Origin: JALYXV01 sp963791545 | Lineage (GTDB): Bacteria > Actinomycetota > Acidimicrobiia > Acidimicrobiales > Palsa-688 | Direction: 5' to 3' | NCBI GenBank assembly: GCA_963791545.1 | Contig: CAWBSR010000017.1 | Span: forward strand, 186,001 to 250,000 | DNA length: 64,000 nucleotides | Shown: piece by piece, positions 1 to 9,551 of the stretch | How positions within the stretch are numbered: the first letter of the stretch is position 1 | Layout of the letters: each line of letters starts with the position of its first letter | Position numbers and translations under genes: made by a program | The notes under the pieces: model-generated | Seen by the model: only the letters and a program-made list of their open reading frames with translations | What the model was told of the DNA's origin: nothing | Database searches by the model: none

Positions 1-201
1 GCGCGCCACGTCGGCCACCGAGGTGCGCTGGTAGCCGTCGATGGCGAAGCGCCGCACGGCGGCGGCCACCAGCGCCGCCCGGGTCCGCTCCCCCTTGGCC
101 ACCGGCTCGGTGACGGCGGCGCCGGCGGCGGTGGCGGTGGCGGCGTCGGTGGAGGCGATGCCAGCTTCATGCAAAAATAACGATCCATCGATGTTTTGCA
201 C
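1..201 (-). CDS. TetR-family transcriptional regulator, N-terminal part (runs off left edge)
   Basis: Only the first ~67 codons are inside the window; the gene continues past base 1. The reverse strand reads GERTRAALVAAAVRRFAIDG followed by YQRTSVADVAR, the classic helix 1 to recognition-helix region of TetR-family DNA-binding domains. About 35 alanine/threonine-rich residues precede the domain. I chose the GTG at 201; a TTG at 174 is an alternative start. It is divergent from the VOC gene at 257, and an inverted repeat (176-215) overlaps its start, which fits autoregulation and control of the neighbour. Ligand unknown because the C-terminal domain is not in the window. Confidence 0.75.
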   Translation of the reverse strand, partial: MQNIDGSLFLHEAGIASTDAATATAAGAAVTEPVAKGERTRAALVAAAVRRFAIDGYQRTSVADVAR

Positions 202-215
202 ATCGACACGTTATT
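176..215. promoter_or_regulatory. Inverted repeat, candidate TetR operator
   Basis: Outer arms AATAACG (176-182) and CGTTATT (209-215) and inner arms TCGATG (188-193) and CATCGA (201-206) form an interrupted palindrome in the only AT-richer stretch between the divergent TetR and VOC genes. Two nested half-site pairs are typical of TetR-family operators. Function is inferred from position and symmetry. Confidence 0.5.
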
Positions 216-256
216 CCGGTGGAGGGGAGGCCGACAAGTGTGGTGTTGTTGAAGGC

Positions 257-628
257 ATGGCCAGCCTGCTCACCGAGATCGTCATTGACTGCGGGGACCC
301 CTTGAAGGTCGGCCGGTTCTGGGCTGCGGTACTCGGCTGGCCGCTCGTCGAGACGGAGGAAGGCTGGTGCTGGTTGTCCGCCACCGGCGAGCCTGCCGGC
401 CCGCCACCCATGCTGGTTTTCGTTCCCGTCCCCGAGGCGAAAACGGTGAAGAACCGCATCCACCTCGATCTCAATCCCTCCAGCTGCGAGCAGGCCGAGG
501 AGCTCGAGCGGTTGCGGGCCCTGGGCGCCCGGGCTGTCGACGTCGGCCAGGGTCAGGTCCCCTGGGTGGTGTTGGCCGACCCCGAAGGCAACGAGTTCTG
601 CCTCCTCGGCCGCCGTATCGGCGGCTAG
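257..628 (+). CDS. VOC (glyoxalase/bleomycin-resistance) superfamily protein
   Basis: A 123-residue protein of the usual VOC length. It starts MASLLTEIVIDCGDPLKVGRFW, the first beta-alpha unit of glyoxalase-like folds in which residues after the first strand contact the metal or substrate, has HLDLNP near residue 70, and ends LADPEGNEFCLLG, the standard final metal-binding strand (E of GNEFC). The ATG at 257 was chosen because the fold begins right after it, though a purine-rich GGAGGGGAGG lies further up at 221-230. Substrate cannot be read from sequence; such proteins range from dioxygenases to lactone or drug-binding proteins. The upstream inverted repeat suggests control by the divergent TetR protein. 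Confidence 0.85.
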   Translation: MASLLTEIVIDCGDPLKVGRFWAAVLGWPLVETEEGWCWLSATGEPAGPPPMLVFVPVPEAKTVKNRIHLDLNPSSCEQAEELERLRALGARAVDVGQGQVPWVVLADPEGNEFCLLGRRIGG

Positions 629-1317
629 GTCGCGGCCAGCGACCCCTCGATCTGGTGTACCAGCATGGCCGGCGGCTCTGCGTCGCGCACCGCCAGGACG
701 ACCGCCACCACCCGGTGGTTGAGCACGAAGTAGTCGAGCTGTTCGTTGACCGTCACCGTTCCGATAACCAACTGGGCGGTCACCCGCTCGGCGTCGCCCA
801 GGGGCAAACGGATCTGGGTGGCCGTGACCTTCTTGGCCCCGGAATCGGTCAGCGGGGCCGTGATGGCGCGGGTGGAGATGTCCTTCAGCGTGTGGACTGT
901 GCCCGCGTCGACGCTGTAGCTGAAGATCGAGGTGCGGGTGTTGGCGTCGAAGGCGAACACTCCCGGCTGGACCCGTTGCAGCCCCGTCTGGGCCAGGTCG
1001 AGCAGCGGCGCCAACTGGGGCGCCGACGCCTTGAGGGCATTGATATTGCTCTGGAGCTGGCTGGTGCCGAGCGGGAGCACCTTCCATGCCGTGGGGACGG
1101 CCAGGCTCACGTGGTTGGTGGTGTCGAGTAGCCGTTGGTAGCCGGCGGGTGTGACGGCGACGGTCCGGGCGGGCTTCGTGTGGTGAACCGCCACGCCGAC
1201 CACGCCCGCCACCAGGATGGCGATGATGGCGAGCCCCAGGACCAGCGTCGCCAACGGCTCCGGGATTCCGTCCCCCCTTCGCTTCTGGGGGCCCCAGGAG
1301 AATTCGCGGTCGCTCAT
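625..1317 (-). CDS. Membrane-anchored hypothetical protein
   Basis: 230 residues: a polar N-terminus, one hydrophobic helix at about residues 23-46 (LATLVLGLAIIAILVAGVVG), then an extracytoplasmic domain. The outer part contains SLAVPTAWKVLP, a phrase common in actinobacterial secreted proteins whose beta-rich domain resembles LpqN/PsbP-like folds, but the match is weak. It converges on the VOC gene with a 4-base overlap and lies 36 bp after mocA on the same strand, so it could be the last gene of the molybdenum hydroxylase operon. No catalytic motif is seen. Confidence 0.7.
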   Translation of the reverse strand: MSDREFSWGPQKRRGDGIPEPLATLVLGLAIIAILVAGVVGVAVHHTKPARTVAVTPAGYQRLLDTTNHVSLAVPTAWKVLPLGTSQLQSNINALKASAPQLAPLLDLAQTGLQRVQPGVFAFDANTRTSIFSYSVDAGTVHTLKDISTRAITAPLTDSGAKKVTATQIRLPLGDAERVTAQLVIGTVTVNEQLDYFVLNHRVVAVVLAVRDAEPPAMLVHQIEGSLAAT

Positions 1318-1353
1318 GGCCGGGTCACCGTCATGGGTTCGGGGCCTGCGCCA

Positions 1354-1953
1354 TCAATCCCTGCCTCGGTCGGCGGACGCCGCCTGGAGATCCTCGACGG
1401 TGTCGATGTCGGTGGGGTCGGACTCACAGGCCACCTCCATGACCAGGTCGGGGCGCTGGCGCATCAGCACCCGGGCCCCGGCGTCGCCGTCGCCGGGCAG
1501 CAGGGGCCAGCACTCCCGGTCGATACGGACCGGGTTGGCCCGCCGCCCGCCATAGGTCGCGGTCGCGATGGGCCGCCCCGACGAGGCCGCGACGGCCCGC
1601 CACGCCGAAGGCTCCACCAGGGGCTGGTCACCGAGGCCGATCACCAGGCTGTCCACGGCCACCAACCTGGACGCGGCGGCCACCGCCACCTGCAGTGAGG
1701 TGGCCTGGCCCTCGGCCCAGCGCGTGTTGACCAGCATCTCGATACCCGGAGGCACCACACCCGCCTGGGCGAGGTCCACGGCGCCGGTGACCACCCACGT
1801 CCGATCGAGCCCCGCCGCCCGGGCGTGCTCGAGGGCCCAGCTGACGACCGGCCGGCCCCGGAATTCGGCCAGCAGCTTGTGGCTGTCGCCCTGAAACCGG
1901 CTCCCCGCCCCCGCCGCCAGCACGACGGCCACCCGCTCGCCCACGTCGCACAT
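1354..1953 (-). CDS. mocA: MocA-type molybdenum cofactor nucleotidyltransferase
   Basis: A 199-residue NTP-transferase. It opens VAVVLAAGAGSRF (nucleotide-binding LAAGxGxRxG-like loop, residues ~8-20) with a following K for phosphate contact (SHKLL), and has GLGDQPLV (~107), the metal-binding GDQP motif of MocA/MobA enzymes, and RRANPVRIDRECWP. MocA attaches CMP to molybdopterin, giving the MCD cofactor of xanthine-oxidase-family hydroxylases; that matches its place after coxE of the hydroxylase operon. The start at 1953 follows GGGGGGAC at the correct distance. A PurC-like or other nucleotidylyltransferase role is less likely given GDQP and the operon. Confidence 0.88.
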   Translation of the reverse strand: MCDVGERVAVVLAAGAGSRFQGDSHKLLAEFRGRPVVSWALEHARAAGLDRTWVVTGAVDLAQAGVVPPGIEMLVNTRWAEGQATSLQVAVAAASRLVAVDSLVIGLGDQPLVEPSAWRAVAASSGRPIATATYGGRRANPVRIDRECWPLLPGDGDAGARVLMRQRPDLVMEVACESDPTDIDTVEDLQAASADRGRD

Positions 1954-2005
1954 TCTGTCCCCCCGGGGACGCCTCGCGTCGCGCCCGGGCACCTGGGGCC
2001 TGCGC

Positions 2006-3190
2006 CTATCCGATTTCACCGCGCCGACCTGCAGGGCCGCCCGCGATCACATCCACCAGGTCCTCCAGCGCCCGCAGCGAATGCCCGGGCACGAAACGGT
2101 CCACGTATGGCAGCGCCGCCGCCATCCCCTGGGCCCGAGGGGCGAAGCCGGGGGCGGCCTTGAGGGGGTTGACCCAGATGACCCGGTGGGCGACGCGGTG
2201 GAGCCGGGCCATCTCGGTCGCCAGCGCCGCCGGGTCACCCCGGTCCCAGCCGTCGGATAGCACCACGATCACCGCCCCCCGGGCCATCCCCTTCACGCCA
2301 TAGCGGTCGTTGAAGGCCCGCAGCCCCGCCCCCAAGCGGGTGCCTCCTGACCAGTCGGCGACCGCCTGGCTGGCCCGGGCCAGCGCCTGGTCCGGGTCCC
2401 GCCAGGCCAGTTCCCGGGTCAGGCGGGTGAGGCGGGTGCCGATGGCGAACGCCTCCACCCGCCCTGCCCCCCGCCCGACCACGGCCGCATGCACGAAGCG
2501 CAGCAGGCCCCGGGCGTAGGGCTCCATCGACCCCGACACGTCACAGAGCAGCACCACCCGCCGGGGCCGCTCGGCCGGTTCCCGCCACGCCCGCCGAATG
2601 GGCTCGCCCCCGCTGGCGAGGGCCGACCGCACCGTCCGCCGCAGGTCGGGGCGCGCCCCGGCTCGGGCCGCCCGCCGCCACCGCCGGGACCGCCGCAACT
2701 CCCCCGCCAACCGGAGGTCGGCCATCATCCGCCGGGCCTGAGCGAACTCGGCGTGGGTGTAGGCGGCGAAGTCCTTGTCCCGCAGCACCTCGGCGGCGCT
2801 GTACTGCAAGGGCACCGTGTCCTCCCCGGTCTCGGTCGGCTCGGCGCCGGCCTCGGCCTCGGCCTCGTCGAGCGGTTCCACGACCTGGGTGGGCGGCGGC
2901 GCCGCGGGGGGCTGGGGCGAGGTCAGGGGCCGCCCCAGCCAGAACGCCTCGAACGACCGGTCGTAGGTGGCCAGGTCCTCGGGCCGGCGCACCAGGGTGG
3001 CCCGGCCGGCGGCGTGGACCCAGGCCCGCCGGCTGAGCCCGACCGCGCCCAGCGCCGTCGTGAAGGCGGTCACGCAGCTCATGGGGACATCCAGCCCCTG
3101 CCTACGGAGGAGGTGGGAAAAGGCGACCGCCATTCGGTCCACGCCGGTCGGCGCCTCGGCGCCGGTCCCCGTCGGGGCCGGGGCGGGCAA
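2006..3190 (-). CDS. coxE: CoxE-like von Willebrand factor A domain protein
   Basis: 394 residues. The C-terminal half has a VWA fold with the metal-ion-dependent adhesion site: VVLLCDVSGSM (~residue 212) gives DxSxS, later SGGTRLGAG supplies the Thr and VVLSDGWDRGD the Asp. The N-terminal half is alpha-helical with an acidic/proline-rich insert (~residues 95-125). CoxE pairs with the MoxR-type ATPase CoxD to mature the molybdenum active site of CO dehydrogenase-like enzymes (insertion of sulfido/copper ligands in characterised systems). It lies 128 bp after coxD. That role for this form II enzyme is inferred. Confidence 0.88.
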   Translation of the reverse strand: MPAPAPTGTGAEAPTGVDRMAVAFSHLLRRQGLDVPMSCVTAFTTALGAVGLSRRAWVHAAGRATLVRRPEDLATYDRSFEAFWLGRPLTSPQPPAAPPPTQVVEPLDEAEAEAGAEPTETGEDTVPLQYSAAEVLRDKDFAAYTHAEFAQARRMMADLRLAGELRRSRRWRRAARAGARPDLRRTVRSALASGGEPIRRAWREPAERPRRVVLLCDVSGSMEPYARGLLRFVHAAVVGRGAGRVEAFAIGTRLTRLTRELAWRDPDQALARASQAVADWSGGTRLGAGLRAFNDRYGVKGMARGAVIVVLSDGWDRGDPAALATEMARLHRVAHRVIWVNPLKAAPGFAPRAQGMAAALPYVDRFVPGHSLRALEDLVDVIAGGPAGRRGEIG

Positions 3191-3318
3191 GTGTGCCGTC
3201 CACGCCGCTCAATGCCCCGGCCGCCTGCCCTGCGGTTCGGAATACGGTCCTCGGTGCGCGACCGGGCGCGACGACCGATTTTGCCCCCGAGCCCGATTCC
3301 GCACCACGGGGTGGCCCC

Positions 3319-4218
3319 TCAGCCGCCCCGCAGGACGGCCCCGCGGACCAGCTCGCTGATGTCGGAGCCCCGGACCCGTTCCTGGTCCTCCCGGTACTTG
3401 AGGACCGTGCCCAGCGTCACCTCGACGCTGTGGGCGTCGAGCTGGACCCGGCCCAGGGCCGCCAGCGAGGCTGCCCAGTCGATCGTCTCGGCCACCCCCG
3501 GGGGCTTGTACAGCTCCATGGCGCGCAACTGCTCGACCGCTGCCGCCACCTGGCGGGCCAGCTGGTCGACCACCCCCGGTGCCCGCAGCCGCACGATGGC
3601 CACCTCGCGCTCGAAGCTCGGGTGCTCGACCCAGTGGTAGAGGCAGCGCCGCTTGAGGGCGTCGTGGACGTCGCGGGTCCGGTTGGAGGTGATGACCACC
3701 AGCGGTGGCTGCGAGGCCCGAAAGGTTCCCAACTCGGGCACGGTGACGCTGTAGTCCGACAGGATCTCGAGCAGGAACGCCTCGAACTCGTCGTCGGCCC
3801 GGTCGACCTCGTCGATGAGCAACACCGGCGGCGGCCCTTCCCGGTGGTCGATGGCGGCCAGCAGGGGCCGGCGGACGAGGAAGCGCTCGGAGTACAGCTC
3901 GTTCTCCACCGAGCGGGCCCCCGGGCCCTCCACCTCGGCGGCGCGGAGGTGGAGCAACTGGCGGGCATAGTCCCATTCGTACACCGCCTGGCTGACGTCG
4001 ATGCCCTCGTAGCACTGGAGGCGCAGCAGTTCGCCTCCCGTCCAGCGGGAGAGCACCTTGGCCACCTCGGTCTTGCCTACCCCGGCCTCGCCTTCCAGCA
4101 GCAGCGGGCGGGGCAGGGCCAGGGCGAGATAGATAGCGGTGGCCAGGCCCTCGTCGGCCAGGTACCCGTGGTCGGTGAGGGCCGCCAGGACCTGGTCGGG
4201 ATCGGTGACCTCCGTCAG
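3319..4218 (-). CDS. coxD: CoxD-like MoxR-family AAA+ ATPase
   Basis: 299 residues with Walker A GEAGVGKTE (~41), Walker B LLIDEVDRAD (~131), sensor 1 VVITSNRTRD (~180) and the MoxR signature LKRRCLYHWVEHP. It is the chaperone ATPase partner of CoxE in molybdenum-site maturation. No ATG, GTG or TTG exists between the coxM stop and Walker A, so I place the start at a CTG at 4218 that overlaps the coxM stop (CTGA), preceded by GGAGG at about 8 bp. A CTG start is rare, so the start is less certain than the gene. Operon position between coxM and coxE matches cox clusters. Confidence 0.88.
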   Translation of the reverse strand: MTEVTDPDQVLAALTDHGYLADEGLATAIYLALALPRPLLLEGEAGVGKTEVAKVLSRWTGGELLRLQCYEGIDVSQAVYEWDYARQLLHLRAAEVEGPGARSVENELYSERFLVRRPLLAAIDHREGPPPVLLIDEVDRADDEFEAFLLEILSDYSVTVPELGTFRASQPPLVVITSNRTRDVHDALKRRCLYHWVEHPSFEREVAIVRLRAPGVVDQLARQVAAAVEQLRAMELYKPPGVAETIDWAASLAALGRVQLDAHSVEVTLGTVLKYREDQERVRGSDISELVRGAVLRGG

Positions 4219-5042
4219 ACGCCGGCCTCCTCGAGGGCCCGGCGCACCAGGACCTGGGCCAGGTGGCGGCGGAACTCGGGGCCGGCGTTGGTGTCGGTCG
4301 GCGGGTCGAGCCCGTCGGCGGCATGGGACGCCGCTTCCGCGGCCGAGGCCCCTCCGGCCAGCGCCTCCTCGACTCCGGTCGCCCGCACCGGGGTGGACGA
4401 CATGTTGACCAGGCCCACGCGGGAACCGTCGCCATTGCCGTTCACGGCGGCCACGCCCACGATGGCCCAGTCGAGGGCCCGGCGGTTGAACTTCTGGAAC
4501 GACCACCCGGCGCCTTCCATCCGGGGGACCCGGATCTCGGTCAGCACCTCGTCGGGAGCCAGTGCCGTTTGCATGAAGCCGGTGAAGAAGTCCGAAGCCG
4601 GAATGGACCGCTCGCCGCCCGGACCCCGAACCACCAAGGTGCCCCCCAGGGCCAGCACCACCGCTGGCAGGTCCGACGCCGGGTCGCCGTGGGCCATGGA
4701 GCCGCCGATGGTCCCCCGGTGGCGGATCTGGGGGTCGCCCACCTGGGCGGTGGCGGCGGCCAGCAGCGGTACCTCCCGCTCCAGCACCTCGGATGTCTCC
4801 ACCTGGTGGTGCTTGGTGAGGGCGCCGATGGAGACGTGGTCGCCGTCGACCCTGATGTACTGCAGGTCGGCCAGGCGGCCGATGTCGATCAGCACGCCGG
4901 GCCGCGCCAGGCGCAGCTTCATCAGGGGGAGCAACGAGTGGCCCCCGGCCAGCAACTTGGCCTCCTCGCCGTGCTCGGTCAGAAGCGAGATGGCCTCGTC
5001 GGCGGAGCCGGCCCGCCGGTACTCGAAGTGTGCCGGGTTCAT
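4215..5042 (-). CDS. coxM: FAD-binding medium subunit of a CoxL-type molybdenum hydroxylase
   Basis: 275 residues, the normal length. It has the two FAD pyrophosphate loops of the family: AGGHSLLPLMKLRLA (~29-43) and TIGGSMAHGDPASDLP (~107-122). The subunit passes electrons from the [2Fe-2S] small subunit to quinone or another acceptor. ATG at 5042 overlaps the coxL stop (ATGA), and the 3' end overlaps coxD, so the set is translationally coupled. The alternative upstream ATG (5093) lies inside coxL and is rejected. Confidence 0.93.
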   Translation of the reverse strand: MNPAHFEYRRAGSADEAISLLTEHGEEAKLLAGGHSLLPLMKLRLARPGVLIDIGRLADLQYIRVDGDHVSIGALTKHHQVETSEVLEREVPLLAAATAQVGDPQIRHRGTIGGSMAHGDPASDLPAVVLALGGTLVVRGPGGERSIPASDFFTGFMQTALAPDEVLTEIRVPRMEGAGWSFQKFNRRALDWAIVGVAAVNGNGDGSRVGLVNMSSTPVRATGVEEALAGGASAAEAASHAADGLDPPTDTNAGPEFRRHLAQVLVRRALEEAGV

Positions 5043-7410
5043 GCCTGGGCCTCCTTGGTGACGCCATCCTTGGCCTTGGTGATCGCGGTCCACACCCGCT
5101 GTGGGGTGGCCGGCATGTCGATGTCGGTGATGCCCAAGCCGGACAGGGCGTCGATGACCGCGTTCATGACGGCCGGGGCGGCGGCGATGGTGCCCGCTTC
5201 GCCTACTCCCTTGACGCCCATGGGGTTGCTCGGGCTCGGGGTCACCGTTGTGTCGGTTTCCATGCTCGGGAAATCGGCCGCCGAAGGCACGAGGTAGTCG
5301 GCCAGGGTGGACGTGAGCAGGTTGCCGTCCTCGTCGTAGATGGCCTCCTCGAACAGCGCCTGAGCCGCCCCCTGGACGATGCCGCCGTGGACCTGGCCCT
5401 CGATGATCAAAGGGTTGATCTGGGTGCCACAGTCGTCGACCGCCACGTATTTGAGGACGTCGATCTTTCCCGTCTCAGTGTCCACGTCGACCACGCAAAT
5501 GTGGGTCCCGAAGGGGAAGGTGAAGTTGGGCGGGTCGAAGTGGCTCGACTCCTGCAGGTTGGGTTCCATACCGTCGGGGAGGTTGTGGGCCGTGAATGCC
5601 TCGAAGGCGACGGCTCCGAGCGCCATCGTCCGGTCGGGGGACCCCGCCACCGTGAAGGTGCCGCTGGCGTATTCGAGGTCCTCAGGCGCCACCTCCAACT
5701 GGTGGGCTGCGATCAACTTCGCCTTGGCGATCACCTTCTCGGTGGCCAGCCATACCGCGGTGCCTCCGACCGCCAGCGACCGGGAGCCGTAGGTGTCCAT
5801 GCCGTGGGGCGAGATGGACGTGTCGGAGTGAAGCACCTCGACGTCGTCGGGACTCACCCCGAGCTGATCGGCTGCGATCATGGACCACGACGTCTCGTGG
5901 CCCTGGCCGTGGGGGGTGGTGCCGGTGACCACCTGGACTTTGCCGGTGGGCAGGAGCCGCACCGTAGCCGCTTCCCAACCACCGGCCACGTAGCGCAGCG
6001 CCGACAACACCCGGCTCGGGGCCAGGCCGCACATCTCCACGTAGGAGGACAGGCCGATGCCGAGGAGCTTGGTGCTCCCCGACGTCCGGCGCCCCTCCTG
6101 CTCCTCGCGCAACTTGTGGTAGCCCACCATTTCCATGGCCCGGTCCAGCGCCACCTCGTAGTTCCCGCTGTCGAACACGAGGCCGCCCGACGAGTTGTAG
6201 GGGAACTTGTCGGCACCGACGAAGTTGCGGCGCCGGATCTCAGCAGGGTCGACGCCGACCTGGCGGGCCAGGGCGTCCATGGACCGCTCGATTGCATACG
6301 TCGCCTCGGGACGCCCCGCCCCCCGGTAGGCGTCGGTCGGCGTCTTGGTCGTGAACACCGAGGTGCATGAGAACGAGTACGCCGGAATGTCGTAGACCCC
6401 GCCGTAGAGGAAGGCGCCCAGCAGCGGGATCCCGGGGGTCACCAGTTGCAGGTAGGCGCCCATGTCGGCCAGCAACTTGACCCGCACCCCGGTGACCTTG
6501 CCGTCCGCGTCCGCGGCCAGCTCGATGTGCTGGATCTGGCCCCGGCCCTGGATGGTGGCCTGGGAGTTCTCCATGCGCTCCTCGCTCCATCGCACCGGGC
6601 GGTTGAGGCGCCGGGCCAGGGCCAGGCACAGCAACTCCTCGGCGTACACGTTGAGCTTGGATCCGAAACCGCCGCCCACCGCGGGCGCCACCACCCGCAG
6701 CTTGGTCTCGGGGATGCCGAGCGTCAGGGCCGCCATTACCCGCAGGATGTGGGGGACCTGGGTGGCGGTGTATAGGACGAACTCGCCGCCGAACACCGAG
6801 GGAACGGCGACCACCCCCCGGGTCTCCATGGCGGCGGGAATGAGGCGTTGTTGGATGAAGCGTTCCTTCACGGTGTAGGTGGCGTTGGCGAACGCCGCCT
6901 CGACGGCGTCGGGATCGGGGATCAGGTCCCAGGTGTAGGAGCGGTTGGTCCCCAGCGCCTCGTGGACCAGGTTCCGGTCCGACAGGGCGTCCTCGAGGTC
7001 GATCACGGCGGGGAGGACGTCGTAGTCGACCTCGACCGACTCGGCCGCATCCCGAGCCGCGGTCTCGGTCTCGGCCACGACAACCGCGACCGCGTCGCCG
7101 ACATAGCAGGCCGTGCGCACGGCCAGGGGAAAATGCTCCGGGTTCTTCATGTCCTCGGTCACCGGCCACGCGCAGGGCATGGGCCCGGCCCACTCGGACT
7201 GGAGTTCCGCGCCGCTGAAAGCCGCCACCACGCCCGGCTTGGCCCGGGTCGCGGACAGGTCGACCGACTGGATGGTGGCGTGGGCGTAGGGGCTGCGGAC
7301 CAGCGCGATGTGCAGGGCCCCGGGAACGACCAGGTCGTCCACGTAGCGGCTCTCCCCGGTCAGCAGCTTGGGGTCTTCCTTGCGGCGCAGCGGTGTCCCG
7401 ACGACGGCGG

Positions 7411-7414
<4 letters not shown>
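5039..7414 (-). CDS. coxL: Molybdopterin-binding large subunit, form II CoxL-like (xanthine oxidase family)
   Basis: 791 residues. Motifs: aldehyde-oxidase hammerhead domain at the N-terminus, PAVGGGFGSK (~247-256), DAYRGAGRPE (~357-366) and GVKGVGEAG with the catalytic Glu (~736). AYRGAGR is the active-site loop of form II CoxL; form I CO dehydrogenases have AYxCSFR with the Cu-binding Cys, which is absent here. The S-L-M gene order is also the form II order. CO oxidation by form II enzymes is contested, and the substrate could be another small carbonyl or heterocycle. ATG at 7414 overlaps the coxS stop (ATGA). Confidence 0.93.
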
Positions 7415-7878
<464 letters not shown>

Positions 7879-7946
7879 GGAACCCCCTTGTGCGCCAGGT
7901 GCATCAATCATGTCGCGATGCCTGCGGTTTTGCTGGCCGGGTGGGC

Positions 7947-8819
7947 TCAGGGAAGCTTGTGGGCGGAAACAAATCGCCAGATGGCCGCGGTGGCGTCGAA
8001 TGTCTGGGTGGTCGTTCCGATGATCGTGACCGGCAGGTACTGGGCTCCTCCGGGCCAGGTATGGCCGCCCCCCTCGACCCGCCAGAACTCCACGTCGCTC
8101 CGCGGCGTCGGACCCCGCCATCGCCGGATCCAGATATCGGGAGCCAGGTGCTCGACCTCGGGGTCGCTGCCGCGGGCACCGTTGTGCTCCGTGAGGAGGG
8201 CCGCCCACTGCTCCACCGCCAGCACCCGGCCTCGGTCCCGGCGCCGCGGCCCGTTGCCCCGCATCGGGATGGCGCCGCCCGCGTAACCCACGATGGGGTC
8301 GTCGGTGCCGTGGATCTGGAGAACGGGAACCGGCCGGTCCGGGTTCCACCAGTGGAGTGCATTCTCGGCCGCCGTCCCTGCCACCTGGGCGAAAGCGGCG
8401 ATGCGATCTGGGATCTGATTGACCAGTCGGGCCGCCATCATCGCCCCGTTGGAGATGCCCGCCACGTACACCCGCTGGCGATCGATGGGCAGCCAGGCGG
8501 CCACGCAATCGATGAGTGCGGCCATGAACCCGGCGTCATCGATGTCACTGGCCACCCGGCCGTCGTTCCAGTAGTGATCGAAACCGTCGGGCGACACCAC
8601 CACGAACCGTTCCTGGTCGGCCCGGGCATGGAAGTGGGTGACCCGGTCGAGTCCCCGGCCATTGCCGCCACCACCGTGGAGTTGAATGACGAGTGGCGCT
8701 GCCACCGGGAGTGGTCGCGGCACGTGGATGCGGTAGCGGCGATCGAGGCCATGATGGGCCAGGATGTGGTCGGACGTTCCCGGGAGGGCGTCGGGCGGCG
8801 TCAGCCGCCGGGGGCTCAT
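7947..8819 (-). CDS. LpqC/PHB-depolymerase-type serine esterase
   Basis: 290-residue alpha/beta hydrolase. Oxyanion segment VIQLHGGGGNGRG (~44-56), nucleophile elbow GISNGAMMA (~128, GxSxG), acid HGTDDPIVGY (~176) and histidine GGGHTWPGG (~254) match the polyhydroxybutyrate depolymerase/feruloyl esterase (LpqC) family. Those enzymes are normally secreted; here no signal peptide is visible, so a cytoplasmic ester substrate is possible. It starts inside the MOSC gene end (4-base ATGA overlap) and the two are probably co-transcribed. Confidence 0.85.
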   Translation of the reverse strand: MSPRRLTPPDALPGTSDHILAHHGLDRRYRIHVPRPLPVAAPLVIQLHGGGGNGRGLDRVTHFHARADQERFVVVSPDGFDHYWNDGRVASDIDDAGFMAALIDCVAAWLPIDRQRVYVAGISNGAMMAARLVNQIPDRIAAFAQVAGTAAENALHWWNPDRPVPVLQIHGTDDPIVGYAGGAIPMRGNGPRRRDRGRVLAVEQWAALLTEHNGARGSDPEVEHLAPDIWIRRWRGPTPRSDVEFWRVEGGGHTWPGGAQYLPVTIIGTTTQTFDATAAIWRFVSAHKLP

Positions 8820-9508
8820 CGGGCTTGTTGGCGCAGGATGGCCCGCTCCGCCATGGCCCGCCAGGGTTCGGGCACCTCTGCCGATGCCGCGATGCGCGCC
8901 AGCAGGGCCGGCGCCGGGGCGTGGTGGGCCTCTACCAGGTCACCGATCGTCAGGCCGGCGGTGGGACGGGAGATCCGGGCGATGGGGTCGCCCGCGGCCA
9001 CTTCGCCGTCCTTCACGATGCGCAGGTAGGTGCCGAAGCGCCGCGCGTCGTCGAAGCGGTCCACGAACTCGGAGTCACCCATCCGCATGCCCAGCTTGTA
9101 GCAGGGTAGCCGGGGTTCGCTGACTTCCAAGGTGGCCGTGCCGACCCGCCACCGCTCGCCCACCACGGCCGCGGACAGCGCCGCGCCCTCGGTGGTCAGG
9201 TTTTCGCCGAAGGTCCCGGGCTCGAGCTCAGACCCGCCCAACTGCTCCGACCACCACCGGTAGTCCTCGACGGCGTAGGAGTAGACCGCCTTGTCGTAGC
9301 CTCCGTGGACCCGGCGATCGGCCTGGTCGTCGCCGTCCAGGTTGACCCCTTTGAGGGCCACTCTGGTTGGCACCGGCCCGGTGCCGTCAACCGGGCTCTT
9401 CCAGATGGCGGTGCGCACCTTGCGGCCGTACCATTCAACCGTCCGGGGCCGGCCCACGTTGACCGAGACCACCCGGCCGATGATCACGGCTTCGCTCATC
9501 GTGTCCAC
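8816..9508 (-). CDS. MOSC domain protein (YiiM type)
   Basis: 230 residues: N-terminal MOSC beta-barrel with the conserved ADRRVHGGYDKAVYSY (~62-77) and ENLTTEG, the putative molybdopterin-binding Cys in PRLPCYKLGMRM (~132), and a C-terminal three-helix tail (TIGDLVEAHHAP). MOSC proteins bind sulfurated molybdenum cofactor and can reduce N-hydroxylated compounds. Its presence next to the molybdenum hydroxylase operon fits a cofactor-linked neighbourhood. Start at 9508 or, three codons in, at 9499. Confidence 0.88.
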   Translation of the reverse strand: MDTMSEAVIIGRVVSVNVGRPRTVEWYGRKVRTAIWKSPVDGTGPVPTRVALKGVNLDGDDQADRRVHGGYDKAVYSYAVEDYRWWSEQLGGSELEPGTFGENLTTEGAALSAAVVGERWRVGTATLEVSEPRLPCYKLGMRMGDSEFVDRFDDARRFGTYLRIVKDGEVAAGDPIARISRPTAGLTIGDLVEAHHAPAPALLARIAASAEVPEPWRAMAERAILRQQAR

Positions 9509-9551
9509 CCTCCTGGCCCCTCCAGGATAGGGCGACAGTTACCATGCGGCG

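Noticed and set aside
3193..5061. Plus-strand 622-codon frame
   Set aside because: Opposite coxD/coxM; no protein family features.
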